Part shown: piece after piece, positions 33,885-60,262 of the stretch
How the letters are laid out: every line of letters starts with the position of its first letter
Position numbering within the stretch: position 1 is the first letter of the stretch
Assembly (NCBI GenBank): GCA_036852015.1
Contig: JAANDG010000076.1
Coordinates: forward strand, 302,170 to 366,169
DNA: 64,000 nucleotides
Source: Pelodera strongyloides
Lineage: Eukaryota; Nematoda; Chromadorea; Rhabditida; Rhabditidae
Direction of reading: 5' to 3'
Notes under the pieces: generated by a model
Told to the model about the DNA's origin: nothing
What the model saw: the letters and a program-made list of their open reading frames with translations, nothing else
Database searches by the model: none
Translations under genes and position numbers: made by a program

Positions 33885-34298
33885 ATGCAAGTTTTCATAT
33901 AGTTGCGCTTCCTCAAACAAATACATTCCGGTTCCGGACTAGGTACTTGGAATAAGTAGATGATACACCGTTAGCTAGGATTTACGGTACCTTTGGACAT
34001 TGGACTACCAGCAAGAGGTACCTTATAGGCCAGTGGCCAAGCCAAAACAAATTAACAGAGCTACTGCCCATTCATAGAAAATGTGTTCCTAATCTCAAAA
34101 GGACTTGCACTATGTGGCATTATTCGCTTGTTTTCTCGCTTATCTTTTGCTTTTGACCTTTTGCAAGCTTTATTCATTTATTTGCTTAATTCAATTCTTT
34201 CAATGTATCGAACCCTGTTCCAAGAATCCAATTGCACTCCATACACACCCAAACCAAATTCAAAAAGTTTGCTTATTCATATAATTACCGGTATTCTG

Positions 34299-34304
34299 AA
34301 TAAA
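34299..34304 (+). terminator. Likely PICK1 poly(A) signal
   Basis: AATAAA 415 bp after the PICK1 stop, the first good hexamer seen on this strand. Confidence 0.45.
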
Positions 34305-35360
34305 GTATGTACAGTACCTTGCACAATATTCATGGGAAGGCTGTGATCTTTACTCCTGAAGAATCCAATAACGCTTGACCAATATATAAGACAAATATAT
34401 AAGATAACACTTCACAACTTTGCATTAATAATAATGTACCTTTATTTTATATAAGAAAAACCTAGTATAAAGAATGAACATGAGCAAAAACATAAATAGA
34501 ATCATTAGATCGATAAAAAAAAACTATTTCGGTCATAATATCGAATAGGGTGAATAGGTCCATACCCTACACGAGTAAAAACATCCAAACAAAAACAAAA
34601 AAATGTATTAAAAAGGAGGTTCAACGAATTATCACGTTCATTTCCAAATTAGAGCCATTATTTGCAATCGAATTAGCAGTAATTACCAATTAGCTATGGC
34701 AACGCTAATACTAATGTACAATCAAAACATGCATTTAAATTAAACTCGTAATTATAGGCGACTATCGGTAATCTCTACAATGCTGTCAAAAATAAATAAA
34801 AGCAATATTCTCAAAAGCTGAAAAAAAAACACAAACTGCAGAAAGCCGGCAAACCTAATGTAAAAAAGTTTGATTTAGATTTCCCACAAACAAATTAAAA
34901 GAAAATAATAAAGGAATTACAAACTCATGAAAAGTCAACTAAATAAATAATTAGTCATTGAGACCTAATCAACTAGAAAGTAAACTCTGTCATAGAATAC
35001 TTGAGATACATATAAGCATCACCGTTTAGAAAAAATTACCTAGCAGTCTATTTCTGTACATAATTCACCGTTACAAGCTAGAAATATAATATATAGGTAT
35101 AAACTAACGCAAACTTACTTAAAGACAACGATTCAAGCTAAAAAAAACGCACAACTATCTATAGTACTCTTCATATATTCGGAATTGGACAATCAATGCA
35201 CCACAAAATAAAATCATAATCAAGCAAGAAGGAAGTATAAAAAAAAACTTTTCTCGACAAAGAAATTACAAGGGTTCTAGAATAGTCCGGGAAAAAGGGT
35301 GAGGGACGAGAAGAGAGAACAAAGACAAAACTTAAAAAAAAATATTTTCTTACACATTCA
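34305..35360. other. Convergent 3' region between PICK1 and drp-1
   Basis: AT-rich, gene-free DNA that is probably the long 3' UTR of drp-1 on the minus strand plus spacer. AATAAA on the minus strand at 34446-34441 is the best drp-1 poly(A) signal. Confidence 0.45.
34441..34446 (-). terminator. Likely drp-1 poly(A) signal
   Basis: Minus-strand AATAAA about 915 bp after the drp-1 stop. No closer canonical hexamer was noticed. Confidence 0.4.
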
Positions 35361-49115
<13,755 letters not shown>

Positions 49116-49239
49116 ATTCTCAAGTGATAATGCGAAGAATACGGTAGCAAAAGTGCACGAGAGAAATCTGCCTACTGACTATAGGCACTGGGCGGTCCTA
49201 CTACGTAAGACAGCGATAAAATTTGAATGAAGAGAACAG

Positions 49240-50040
49240 AGCCCGTATTCACCACTCGCGGGTAAAATTTCTCTAGAGACAACTTGTCTCTAGAGAGGAT
49301 TTACCCCTCTCTTTGGAGAAAATTTACCTATGTCCGAACTGCAAACGTATTCACGTGGAATTTAGCATATGGAGAATTTTTGACTAGAGATTAATTTTTT
49401 TCCTGTGCCATTTTGAAAAAGCATGATGCAATAATGGAGTAAACTACTTTGTTTTGTCATATTTTACTTCTAATTTTTATTGCTTCATTATTTTTCTACT
49501 TTGCAGTGTCTAGATTGTACTATATTTAACTTTAACCCTTTATAGTCTCATTTTTCTTAAATTTTTACTTTCGGAACTTGTTTTTTTGCGCATGACATAG
49601 CGAAATGTTTCTAAACGATTGAAGTTATATTAGGGACATATTTGCAATTAGTTGAACAATTGGTTAATAATATCTGCAGATTTTCGGCAATACTTAGGAA
49701 AAAGGAAAGCGTAAAAAAGAGGAGATAAGTAGTTCACAAAATATCTCTCGTTGCTTTTCTATGTTTGATGAGGTGAGGAGGTTCCCCTTACAACCAAGAG
49801 AAACCTTGCGGCGTATCAGGCACACGCTTGCCTGATCCTCTAAACTTTGGGCTAATAGCGAAGAAATGCGCAGCCTTACATATGAAGCTAACATGAAGGG
49901 AAAATTAAGGTTTTTTTTTTTTTTTTTTTTTTTTGAGAAAGTGGTGAATGCTAATTTTTGACATTCTCTCGCTCTCTAGGTAAATTTTCTCCGTGAGACA
50001 GTTTTCTCCAGGGGTAAACGGAGTGGTGAATACGGCCTCA
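49240..50040. mobile_element. Inverted-repeat DNA element (family D), about 800 bp
   Basis: GAGCCCGTATTCACCACTC on the left and GAGTGGTGAATACGGCCTC on the right. The inverted repeats continue through GGGTAAA and the TCTCTAGAGA/CTCTCTAGGTAAATTTTCTCC blocks. A T run lies at 49912-49934. A short minus-strand ORF (49894-49694) has no recognisable domain. The outer ends match families C and E. It lies 125 bp upstream of the drp-1 exon 1 Met. Confidence 0.75.
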
Positions 50041-51487
50041 GGAATATACTAATTTAACTAAACAACATATAACAGCATGGATGACTGAAGTGTTAATCAA
50101 GGAAGGGAGGCAAAAATATAAACAAGATACGGAAAGGGCTGGAAATGTGTAAATTCCTTCTCAATCAAACAGTCTACAGTCAAACGCATAACGCATAATA
50201 CATATTCAGACAAAAGCCAGCTTGCTGGCTTTCACCTTTTATCTTTTATCACCACCTCTTGGCTTCTTTCACAACTATCTAGGAATTCATTAAATAAATC
50301 ATGGAATAAAGATGCGCAAGTTCAAAAGGACAACAGAGTTGTGCAATGGAATAAAAAGCACTCCACTCAATAACCTGTAGGCAAGTAGGAAATAAGGAAG
50401 AGAGTAACACAAAGGCACTATCGTTTGTAATCGTTTTCATGACTAATCAGTGGGAAGTCAATCATAAGAATTATTTTAGATATGCGTTCTTTAGCTGATT
50501 GCCGGCATATAGTTTCGCAATCTCTGTCCGTCTGTTCGCATTTCAGCAACGAAATAAAGAGAAGAACACCGCAGTGATGCAATTGTAAGAGTGATTATAG
50601 GAAATGATCGCCACTGTGAAAGTACAACATAAAATAAACCCAGTCCATGTCAACGCTACAAATGTCAATTTGATTTACACTACACATGCTCTGTATGAGT
50701 TCGAAGAAAACAAAAAACTACGCATAGCACCACTAAAAATGTAACAAAAAGCAAAGCCGTCTAAATGAAAAGTACAAAGTAAAAACTACATGTTCACAAC
50801 ATCATGCTCAAGGGCAATGTGGAAAAAATGGGGAGAAATCGATTCTCCTTTCTCTTAGTAGATGCTTGGTCACTTCGAACGGAAACAAGAGTGTGGGCCA
50901 ATTGCACTCTTGTTTGCAGTAGTCCAAGAGTACAACGGTAAATGGGAATATAGAAAGTGTCCGATACATAAGTTTTAAGTAGTATTGGAAAGCTACATAC
51001 AACGAATGAAGAAGTTGCATTTACAAGGAACAAGCCAAATTGGTGCGGCAGCAGAACGGAAGTGGCGACAATTGCATAGAAATATATATCAATGCGAAAC
51101 AACAAATAAGAGAACATTCAACATCATTACAGTGGTGGAGCATGGAGGGAACATTCTTCGGCGGCACATACCGCACAAAATGCGTGCAGAAAAGGTGTAG
51201 CGTCAAAGCCTACGCGATGGTCCAAATGACGAAAATTCGCTGCTTATATTTGGATTCTAGCTGAACAAATTACGCGTGAAAAAAATAAAACTAATAAACC
51301 TAAAGTTTATAGGTTTTGTCCAGTTTAAGAAAACTCCGCACATATCATAAGAATATTTTCACTTGCTAGCTTAGGTCGTAAAATTGTATAACGTGACCAA
51401 AAACTTTGTCTATGTGGCGCCTTTCTCTGTCTGCCTGCTTATTCGATAAAAACATTGCAACTGCTAATTGGTCTTATAATTAGGTAC
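50041..51487. other. Gene-free stretch between drp-1 and Dnmt2
   Basis: Intergenic DNA between divergently transcribed drp-1 and Dnmt2. No recognisable ORF, repeat end or TATA box. The promoters of both genes presumably lie here or nearby. Confidence 0.4.
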
Positions 51488-51848
51488 ACAGGAAAGTGGA
51501 AACCCCGATTATTTTCGAAAAAACCCCGCTGTGACCCCGATTCTTCCAAAAAACCCCGATATGGCACCGATCACGACCCTCAAATAATCGGGGCGTGATC
51601 GGGGTCATATCGGGGTTCTTAATTAACCGTCTTCTTCGCCGAAAATCGACATGTTTCACCGAACTGTTTTATGTGGTTTTCGGTTAATTTCATCATGCTA
51701 TCGCAAAAAAGGGTAAATCTGGATGTGTGATCGATTAGTTTCGAAAAACCCTGATATGGCCCCGATTATTTCCCGGAAAACCCCGATATGGCCCCGATTT
51801 TTTCAGGGACCTGATCGGGGCCATATCAGGGTTTTTGGTTTCCCATGT
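51488..51848. mobile_element. CCCCGAT-repeat element, copy 3 (family J)
   Basis: Starts ACAGGAAAGTGGAAACCCC and ends GGGTTTTTGGTTTCCCATG. Two CCCCGATATGG-type hairpin blocks (51500-51620 and 51745-51840) are separated by about 120 bp of unique DNA. Confidence 0.75.
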
Positions 51849-52337
51849 ATGTGTAATTTTATCCAGGTGTTCCAGGAATCACGGCCGATTTGAATCCGAG
51901 TTCCATCAAAACACGGACCAACGAACAATTTGATGTTTCATACCATTCGATCATATTGTAAGATCCAAATTTTAAGGGATTTATTTGTTTACACTGAACT
52001 CGTTAACTTGACTCGTTACATATGTGGAACCAACAAATTAAAGACTACTGTAAACGAAAGCAAAAAACAAGCGCTTCCTGGTCCAAGAATAATTTCAAGA
52101 ATGCATCCCCTTATTTTATTACATTTAGGCAAACACATACGCCGAAATTTTTCGTAGAATATACATCAGATAAACAATACTCTCAACTCTCAAAAATAGA
52201 AGCCAATTCTACCGTATCAGTGATAGTGCACTGATCTAGAAATCGAGGCGAACGCGCAGATATGCACTCCGCCTTTTTATTTTCCAGCTGTTCAGCCGCC
52301 GCGCCAGAAGAGAGACAGAACTGCTGCTTTATACGGA

Positions 52338-55300
52338 ATGGGAGCTGAATATAAGTCGAAACTCTTTGATGATGCCTCTTCTACTGATCAACTACGGGTA
52401 ATCGAGTTCTACTCTGGAATCGGAGGCATGCATTACGCATTGAAAGGTGAGTGAAATTGTCTATAGCTTACAAATAGAAGTACAATTATTATGCATTCCG
52501 TGAGTATTTACATGTCTTCGTATGATGAATCCTGTTTTTAGAATGTGTACCACACGCGAAAATCCTGTCAGCGTTGGATATTAACACGACCGCGAATTCT
52601 ATCTACAGCTTCAACTTCCCCACGACGAATTTGGGGCAAAACAATATTGAGGTGAGATATTTTTGCGTATTCTTCCCTGCTCTGTACGCATTACGCCACA
52701 ACTGAGACAAATAATAATATTCGTTGAAAGTAGGATTGCCAGCCCTACAGCAAACAAAAACGAGTGGCCCTCCCATACAATGTCAGGCCCTCTAGCGAGT
52801 TACGGTTCTTGTCGTTGAAAAATAAGGAAGACGCTCATCTCTCGCTAAAATCGGATGAAATACACGTAGCTAAAGTGCAGCTCTTCATATGAATCTGATT
52901 GTGATACCTGACCCCTTTTTTGAACCAGATTGAGAGGACTTTGGATTGGAAGCATACTCGTTTGTTAACTTCAAACCTGACGACAAGATATGCTGACTTT
53001 GCTTGTGAGGTTCCCCCCAAATAAGAGTGCGTTGATTAGTAAGAGGGTGCGATACGATCAGCGTAAGACAAAATGAGAGTGTGTGTAAAGAACGAGACTT
53101 AGAATACCCTAGGGGTACAAATAGGCAGATGGTAGGGGGTTCCCCCTTCCCCCTAAATGTTAGGGGGAACCCCCTTTTAGGCATGTTTCTTGACCTATGC
53201 TTCAAACAAGGCTTACTTACTTGCATCTTGTAGTCATATATTCCATTCAAGGCTTTAGACGTGAAGTTCCTGGACGACACAAACGCAGACTTATGGACTA
53301 TGAGCCCTCCATGTCAACCGTTCACTCAGTAAGTTATAACTTATACTTCTTATTCGTCCTATTGGAAGCAAACTGTTTTGGTTCCTTGGTCACAATTTCC
53401 CCCCATTAAGTCTTATCCTAATTCAGTATTTTAGTTGAGAGATCACTTCTAACTTCCTTCTAATCGTCATTGTTATTACCCGGTGATGTTATGTGTTGAC
53501 CTTACCTTTACTTTCACCACGCAAATGTATCAGTTAAATCGTTGTATAGGGCACACGAAATAAAACACGTCATTGTTATGACCATTTATAAACTACCATA
53601 TCGGTAAACTAGACATACAGACTGACAAACAAAATATTAAATTTATGTACTACTGAGCAACTGTTATTTTCCAGGAAAGGCTTGAAACTCGGTGCGCAAG
53701 ATCGTCGTTGTGACTCGCTGAAAGCACTACTGGATAAATTGAAGAAAATGTCGAAACCTCCCAGGTGTGATTGTGACACTTTTTTATATAGAGGTGTGAG
53801 CCAAAGTAATGGTTCGGTTCGTACTCGTAGAGGCAACAGTGAATCGAATAACTTGGTGAAATTATACTTATCTATCTTTTCTGTCCTTTACATGTTTTAT
53901 GTATATATATTACGTTTACATTATTTACTCCCTTTTAAATTACACTGTGATCATATAAAAGTCACACGAGTCTATAGTGGAACTCTTACATTGTGCATTG
54001 GATCTCTACGTACACTAGGTCCATGCTTGCACTGTGCCTAGGCCTAGGATACTAGTATAAGTAACACTCTGGGTTACTCTGGGTTTGCATTTACGCTCTG
54101 TCTACCTTATATTTTTAAGGTATATCTTCTTGGAGAATGTGGTTGGCTTTGAGTCGACATCTGTCCACCGAGACGTAACAGAAACACTCCAATCTTGTTG
54201 TTATACTATGGAGGTAAGCATTTTTCTAGTTTTCTGTGTGTTATTTATGGTACAATTTACAATTTGTAGTTAACTCTGTTGAGTGTTCTGTTGTATGCTT
54301 TGACTGTATTTGAATGAATGCCCATGAGCATGAGCTGAGCGCGTATATTGCATATTTAAAAAAAGTGGTGTTTCATAAATTACAGTTTTCGTTTAGTAGT
54401 TTTATGTTTTTTTTCTGCAGGTATATTATGATTCATTATCGTTTGTACAAGAGTCAAGAAACACTCGATTTTGGTTATTTGCCAATTTCCATTATTTACA
54501 TCCGAGCCACATTATGTATAATAAAGTTTTAATGAGGATTTATTATAGGAGTTCATTATCAGCCCATCCGAAGTTGGAATTCCGAACACGCGGCCTCGAT
54601 ACTTTCTTTTGGCAAAATTGGTGGGACAAGAACCGGCGCCATATGTATTCCAAATAAAGAAGTCAACGGAGTTAGGACGAGCTTTTGGGCCGTTACCGGT
54701 GAGTACACTTACTCTATTATAGTATAAACTACAAACCGCGTACGTAAATATGAGTGTGATACAGTGAGTAAAGACAAATTAGAAGAAATTAGTTTTCACG
54801 TTAGCCAACGTTAAATGAGTAATGAGCGTTCTTCGGAGTTATGGACATAGAAGTGCCATGTTTCACACGACATTTCTGTGGGTCTTATTAAGGTATGAGG
54901 GGGAACAATCGACGTCTAAACAATGCAAGTAGCTGCACTTGTGTGATAGTGTGATATGCTTCCTACAGTTGTGTGATAGTGTCAAGCTAACATCATAAAC
55001 ACAACATTTCCATTTTCGTGGGGAATCTCTGAACTGATTGAACTCGTAATTTAGATGACCAATTTCATAACGGTTGATGAATCCGATCCAAAGTTATTAG
55101 TGGACGAGAAGACCTTGGCGAAGTATGGAGAAGCACTCGACGTGATATCTCCATTGAGTACGCGATCGGCCTGCTTCACAAAGTCTTATGCGACATATAT
55201 CAGCGGATGTGGATCGTATTTTGTTAAGGATGAAGCTCAGGTATGTATGGTGCTTAGTTTAGTGCCTTCTAGTGGCCTTTTGAGACCCTCTGTCAGCTTT

Positions 55301-55685
55301 ATTTCTGGGACGGTAAGGATTGCTTTAGATTTACTCATTGTGATGTGATATGTCAAACACCCGGTATGCAATAAGCCAAGAAGTAGTAGCGATAGCGGTC
55401 CGATTCTTGTATGGTTTTCCATGTGTAGTTTTCAAAACTACAGATTAGAAATATCCCGGTATATAATACTTTGTTTAGATTTCGAATAACCATCTACGTG
55501 ATGCGAGTTCGGCAAGAGGCGTTCGACGTCTATCTCCACGTGAAATGGCAAATCTGATGTGTTTTCCACCGGAGTTTTCATGGCCGGAAACTACGACTTA
55601 TAAACAACTCTACCGTACCCTAGGCAATTCAATTAATGTGCGAGTCGTGTCTATTTTGTTGCATAGACTGTTGAACTCTAGTTGA
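52338..55685 (+). CDS. Dnmt2: Dnmt2/TRDMT1 tRNA (cytosine-5) methyltransferase, 8 exons, 340 aa
   Basis: Exons: 52338-52446, 52542-52651, 53252-53328, 53675-53764, 54120-54213, 54549-54698, 55055-55240, 55479-55685. All are in phase. The AdoMet-binding motif I is VIEFYSGIGGMHYALK (residues 21-36). The catalytic motif IV is SPPCQPFT with Cys94. Motif VI is LENVVGFE (Glu134). The Dnmt2-specific CFT motif is at 250-252 (SACFTKSYATYISGCGS). Motifs IX-X end in GNSINVRVVSILLHRL. No regulatory N-terminal domain is present, as in all Dnmt2. The known role of the family is methylation of C38 in tRNA-Asp, -Gly and -Val. All key residues are intact. The start Met is 52338. The frame is also open upstream to the TTTTCCAG acceptor at 52287, which may be a trans-splice or 5' exon junction. 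Confidence 0.94.
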
Positions 55686-55869
55686 TGTGTTGATGAGTTT
55701 ATATCTGTGACCTAGTGTACCATTGATTTGTTGATTGATTGTTATCATGTCTTTGTTACACGTATATGAATCACGCGGGTTAAGTAAACGTCTTTTTCAA
55801 ACACGTGCAGTTAGTGATCAAAACGTTTTTACATTTTGGTATTTTGCGCTGCGCTTGAGAGGGGCATAC

Positions 55870-55887
55870 GCCTAAGCCTAAGCCTAA
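55870..55887. repeat. Interstitial telomeric repeat
   Basis: Three exact GCCTAA units, the complement of TTAGGC, about 185 bp after the Dnmt2 stop and 300 bp before the 18-bp minisatellite. Confidence 0.65.
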
Positions 55888-56189
55888 GGTGTACTTTTAC
55901 GACCATAAAACAGTGATTAGAGTTGAATTCAATCTCGTCACAGCGCAAAAGCAAGGAAGCGGACGCGGGGAAGCGACAAATCGGGAAAGGAATACCGCGC
56001 ATGGAAGGAGGGAAGTGAAGCAGAGTGACAACGAGAGCAGGGAGAGGCGATTGGAGCGCGCGCCTTTGTGTCGAAGGGAAATACCCGCGAGACGGGAGGT
56101 GAGGACACATGGGGGATGTAGCGCAAAATCAGTATTTATTATCAAGAGCGCACAGTATTGAAAATTACGTAAACTGATTATCGCAAATG

Positions 56190-59100
56190 CACTGATCAGC
56201 ACAAATGCACTGAGCATCACAAATGCACTGAACAGCACAAATGTACTGATCAGCACAAAAGCACTGATCAGCACAAATGCACTGAGCATCACAAATGCAC
56301 TGAACAGCACAAATGCACTGAGCATCACAAATGCACTGAACAGCACAAATGCACTGATCAGCACAAATGCACTGAGCATCACAAATGCACTGAACAGCAC
56401 AAATGCAGCACAAATGCATGAACAGCACAAATGCACTGAGCATCACAAATGCACTGAACAGCACAAATGCACTGAGCATCACAAATGCACTGAACAGCAC
56501 AAATGCACTGAACAGCACAAATGCACTGAGCATCACAAATGCACTGAACAGCACAAATGCACTGATCAGCACAAATGCACTGAACAGCACAAATGCACTG
56601 AGCATCACAAATGCACTGAAATGCACTGATCAACACAAATGCACTGAGCATGCACTTGCACTGAACAGCACAAATGCACTGAGCATCACAAATGCACTGA
56701 ACAGCACAAATGCACTGATCAGCACAAATGCACTGAGCATCACAAATGCACTGAACAGCACAAATGCACTGAGCATCACAAATGCACTGAACAGCACAAA
56801 TGCACTGAACAGCACAAATGCACTGAGCATCACAAATGCACTGAACAGCACAAATGCACTGATCAGCACAAATGCACTGAGCATCACAAATGCACTGAAC
56901 AGCACAAATGCACTGATCATCACAAATGCACTGAACATCACAAATGCACTGAACATCACAAATGCACTGATCAGCACAAATGCACTGATCATCACAAATG
57001 CACTGAACAGCACAAATGCACTGATCATCACAAATGCACTGAACAGCACCATGCACTGAGCATCACAAATGCACTGAATTACAGCACAAATGCACTGATC
57101 AGCACAAATGCACTGAGCATCACAAATGCACTGAACAGCACAAATGCACTGAACAGCACAAATGCACTGATCAGCACAAATGCACTGAGCATCACAAATG
57201 CACTGAACAGCACAAATGCACTGAGCATCACAAATGCACTGAACAGCACAAATGCACTGAGCAGCACAAATGCACTGAACAGCACAAATGCACTGATCAG
57301 CACAAATGCACTGAGCATCACAATGCACTGAACAATGCACTGAACAGCACAAATTCACTGATCAGCACACAAATGCACTGAACAGCACAAATGCACTGAT
57401 CAGCACAAATGCACTGATCAGCAAAATGCACTGAACAGCAAATGCACTGATCATCACAAATGCACTGAGCATCACAAATGCACTGAACAGCACAAATGCA
57501 CAGCATCACAAATGCACTGAAAGCACTGAAATGCACTGAACAGCACAAATGCACTGAGCATCACAAATGCACTGAACAGCACAAATGCACTGAACAAATG
57601 CACTGACAGCACAAATGCACTGAACAGCACAAATGCACTGAACAGCACAAATGCACTGATCAGCACAAATGCACTGAGCATCACAAATGCACTGAGCATC
57701 ACAAATGCACTGAACAGCACAAATGCACTGATCAGCACAAATGCACTGAGCATCACAAATGCACTGAACAGCACAAATGCACTGCAGCTCACATCACAAA
57801 TGCACTGAACAGCAAAAATGCACTGAGCATCACAAATGCTGACAGCACAAATGCACTGAACAGCACAATGCACTGATCAGCACAAATGCACTGAACAGCA
57901 CACAAATGCACACTGCAGCACAAATGCACTGATCAGCACAAATGCACTGAGCATCACAAATGCACTGAACAGCACTGAACAGCACAAATGCACTGATCAG
58001 CACAAATGCACTGAACAGCACAAATGCACTGATCATGCACTGAACAGCACAATGCACTGAGCATCACAAATGCACTGAGCATCACAAATGCACTGAACAG
58101 CACAAATGCACTGATCAGCACAAATGCACTGAATGCACTGATCAGCACAAATGCACTGAACAGCACAAATGCACTGATCACACAAATGCACTGAGCACAA
58201 ATGCACAGCACAAATGCACTGAAACAAATGCACAAATGCACTGATCGCAACACAAATGCACACAAATGAACAGCATCACAAATGCACAGCACAAATGCAC
58301 AGAACAGCACAAATGCACTGCATCACAAATGCACTGAAACAAATGCACTGAGCACAAATGCACTGAACAGCACAAATGCACTGAGCACACAAATGCACTG
58401 AACAACACAAATGCACTGAACAGCACATGCACTGAACATGCACTGAACAGCACAATGCACTGCAGCATTCACTGAGCATCACAAATGCACAGATCAGCAC
58501 AAATGCACTGAACAGCACAAATGCACTGATCAGCACAAATGCACTGAACAGCACAAATGCACTGAACAGCACAAATGCACTGATCAGCACAAATGCACTG
58601 AGCATCACAAATGCACTGAACAGCACAAATGCACTGAACAGCACAAATGCACTGATCAGCACAAATGCACTGAACAGCACAAATGCACTGATCAGCACAA
58701 ATCACTGAGCATCACAAATGCACTGAACAGCACAAATGCACTGATCAGCACAAATGCACTGAGCATCACAAATGCACTGATCAGCACAAATGCACTGATC
58801 AGCACAAATGCACTGAACAGCACAAATGCACTGATCAGCACAAATGCACTGAACATCACAAATGCACTGATCAGCACAAATGCACTGAACAGCACAAATG
58901 CACTGAACAGCACAAATGCACTGATCAGCACAAATGCACTGAACAGCACAAATGCACTGAGCATCACAAATGCACTGAACAGCACAAATGCACTGATCAG
59001 CACAAATGCACTGAGCATCACAAATGCACTGAACAGCACAAATGCACTGATCAGCACAAATGCACTGAGCATCACAAATGCACTGAACAGCACAAATGCA

Positions 59101-59753
59101 CTGATCAGCACAAATGCACTGAACAGCACAAATGCACTGATCAGCACAAATGCACTGCACTGAGCATCAAATGCACTGAACAGCACAAATGCACTGAACA
59201 GCACTGTGCACTGAACAGCAAAATGCACTGATCAGCACAAATGCACTGAACAGCACAAATGCACTGATCAGCACAAATGCACTGAGCATCACAAATGCAC
59301 TGAACACACAAATGCACTGACCAGCACAAATGCACTGAACACAAATGCACTGAACAAACAAATGCACTGAGCATCACAAATGCACTGAACAGCACAAATC
59401 AGCACAAATGCACTGAAGCACTGAAAAGCACAAATGCACTGAACACAAATGCACTGAACAGCACAAATGCACTGAACAGCACAAATGCACTGATCAGCAC
59501 AAATGCACTGAGCATCACAAATGCACTGAACAGCACAAATGCACTGATCAGCACAAATGCACTGAACATGCACAAATGCACTGAACAGCACAAAGCACAA
59601 ATGCACTGAGCAGCACAATGCATGCACTGAACAGCACAAATGCACTGATCAGCACAAATGCACTGAGCATCACAAATGCACTGAACAGCACAAATGCACT
59701 GATCAGCACAAATGCACTGAACAGCACAAATGCACTGATCAGCACATATGCAC
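56190..59753. repeat. Minisatellite, 18-bp unit, about 200 copies
   Basis: The unit is AAATGCACTGAACAGCAC, with two main variants ending ATCAGCAC and AGCATCAC. The three variants often follow one another in a fixed order (ATCAGCAC, AGCATCAC, AACAGCAC), giving a 54-bp higher-order period. It is regular at 56180-57300 and 58490-59160, and broken by indels at 57300-58480. Because 18 is a multiple of 3, several frames on both strands stay open (Ser-Ala-Phe-Val-Leu, Cys-Ile-Cys-Ala-Val-Gln, Thr-Asn-Ala-Leu types). No start, splice or domain context supports a protein. Confidence 0.97.
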
Positions 59754-59756
59754 TGT

Positions 59757-60262
59757 ATTTTTTGTTATTGTTACATAACGCAGCGTGGCACTATTGATAA
59801 GAGATTTAGTTTGGTTGTAGATTATATAGGTAGGAGCTGCTGGTGGACTCCAGCCGAATACGAGTACCACACTTCTAGAGTAGTGTGTGCTAGTCCACCG
59901 CCAGTTATCCCCTTGGCGCGACATGGGGCGTAGGTCTGATATAGGGATTTAATTCAATTCATTTTTGTATATTATGGCATGACTTATTCTATGCAGGGGA
60001 GGTACCACATATATTTTTGTTATTGTTACATAACGGAAAAAATAACCCCTTTGCTCAATATGGGAGAGGACGCGCGCAGCGAAAGGGGAGCCGCGCAGAG
60101 ATGGCGCGCAAGAGGGGGAACTGTGTATAATGAGAAAGCCGAAGTCTATTCAGGGTGATACCACGCCAACACATGTTTTTTTCGGGATGTCGAGAGTTGG
60201 AATTCGCGAAGAAAGAAAGCTACCATTCGAGTAAACTGTCGTCATAACATAACATAACATAT
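59757..60262. other. Short direct repeats, unassigned
   Basis: TTTTTGTTATTGTTACATAACG occurs in near-identical form at about 59759 and again at about 60016, 257 bp apart. Between them an inverted pair, GTGGACT..AGTCCAC (59843/59892), can form a hairpin. It could be a small element or duplication. No gene. Confidence 0.4.

Noticed and set aside
55889..56161. Arg/Glu-rich 90-codon ORF
   Set aside because: Low-complexity purine-rich DNA with no homologue that I recognise and no splice context.
55897..59745. Many long ORFs on both strands (Ser-Ala-Phe-Val and Cys-Ile-Cys-Ala-Val-Gln types)
   Set aside because: They come from an 18-bp repeat, which keeps frame because 18 is divisible by 3. They are open on both strands at once.
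56190..59753. CRISPR-like array
   Set aside because: There are no unique spacers between repeats. Units are directly contiguous, and the genome is a spliced eukaryote.
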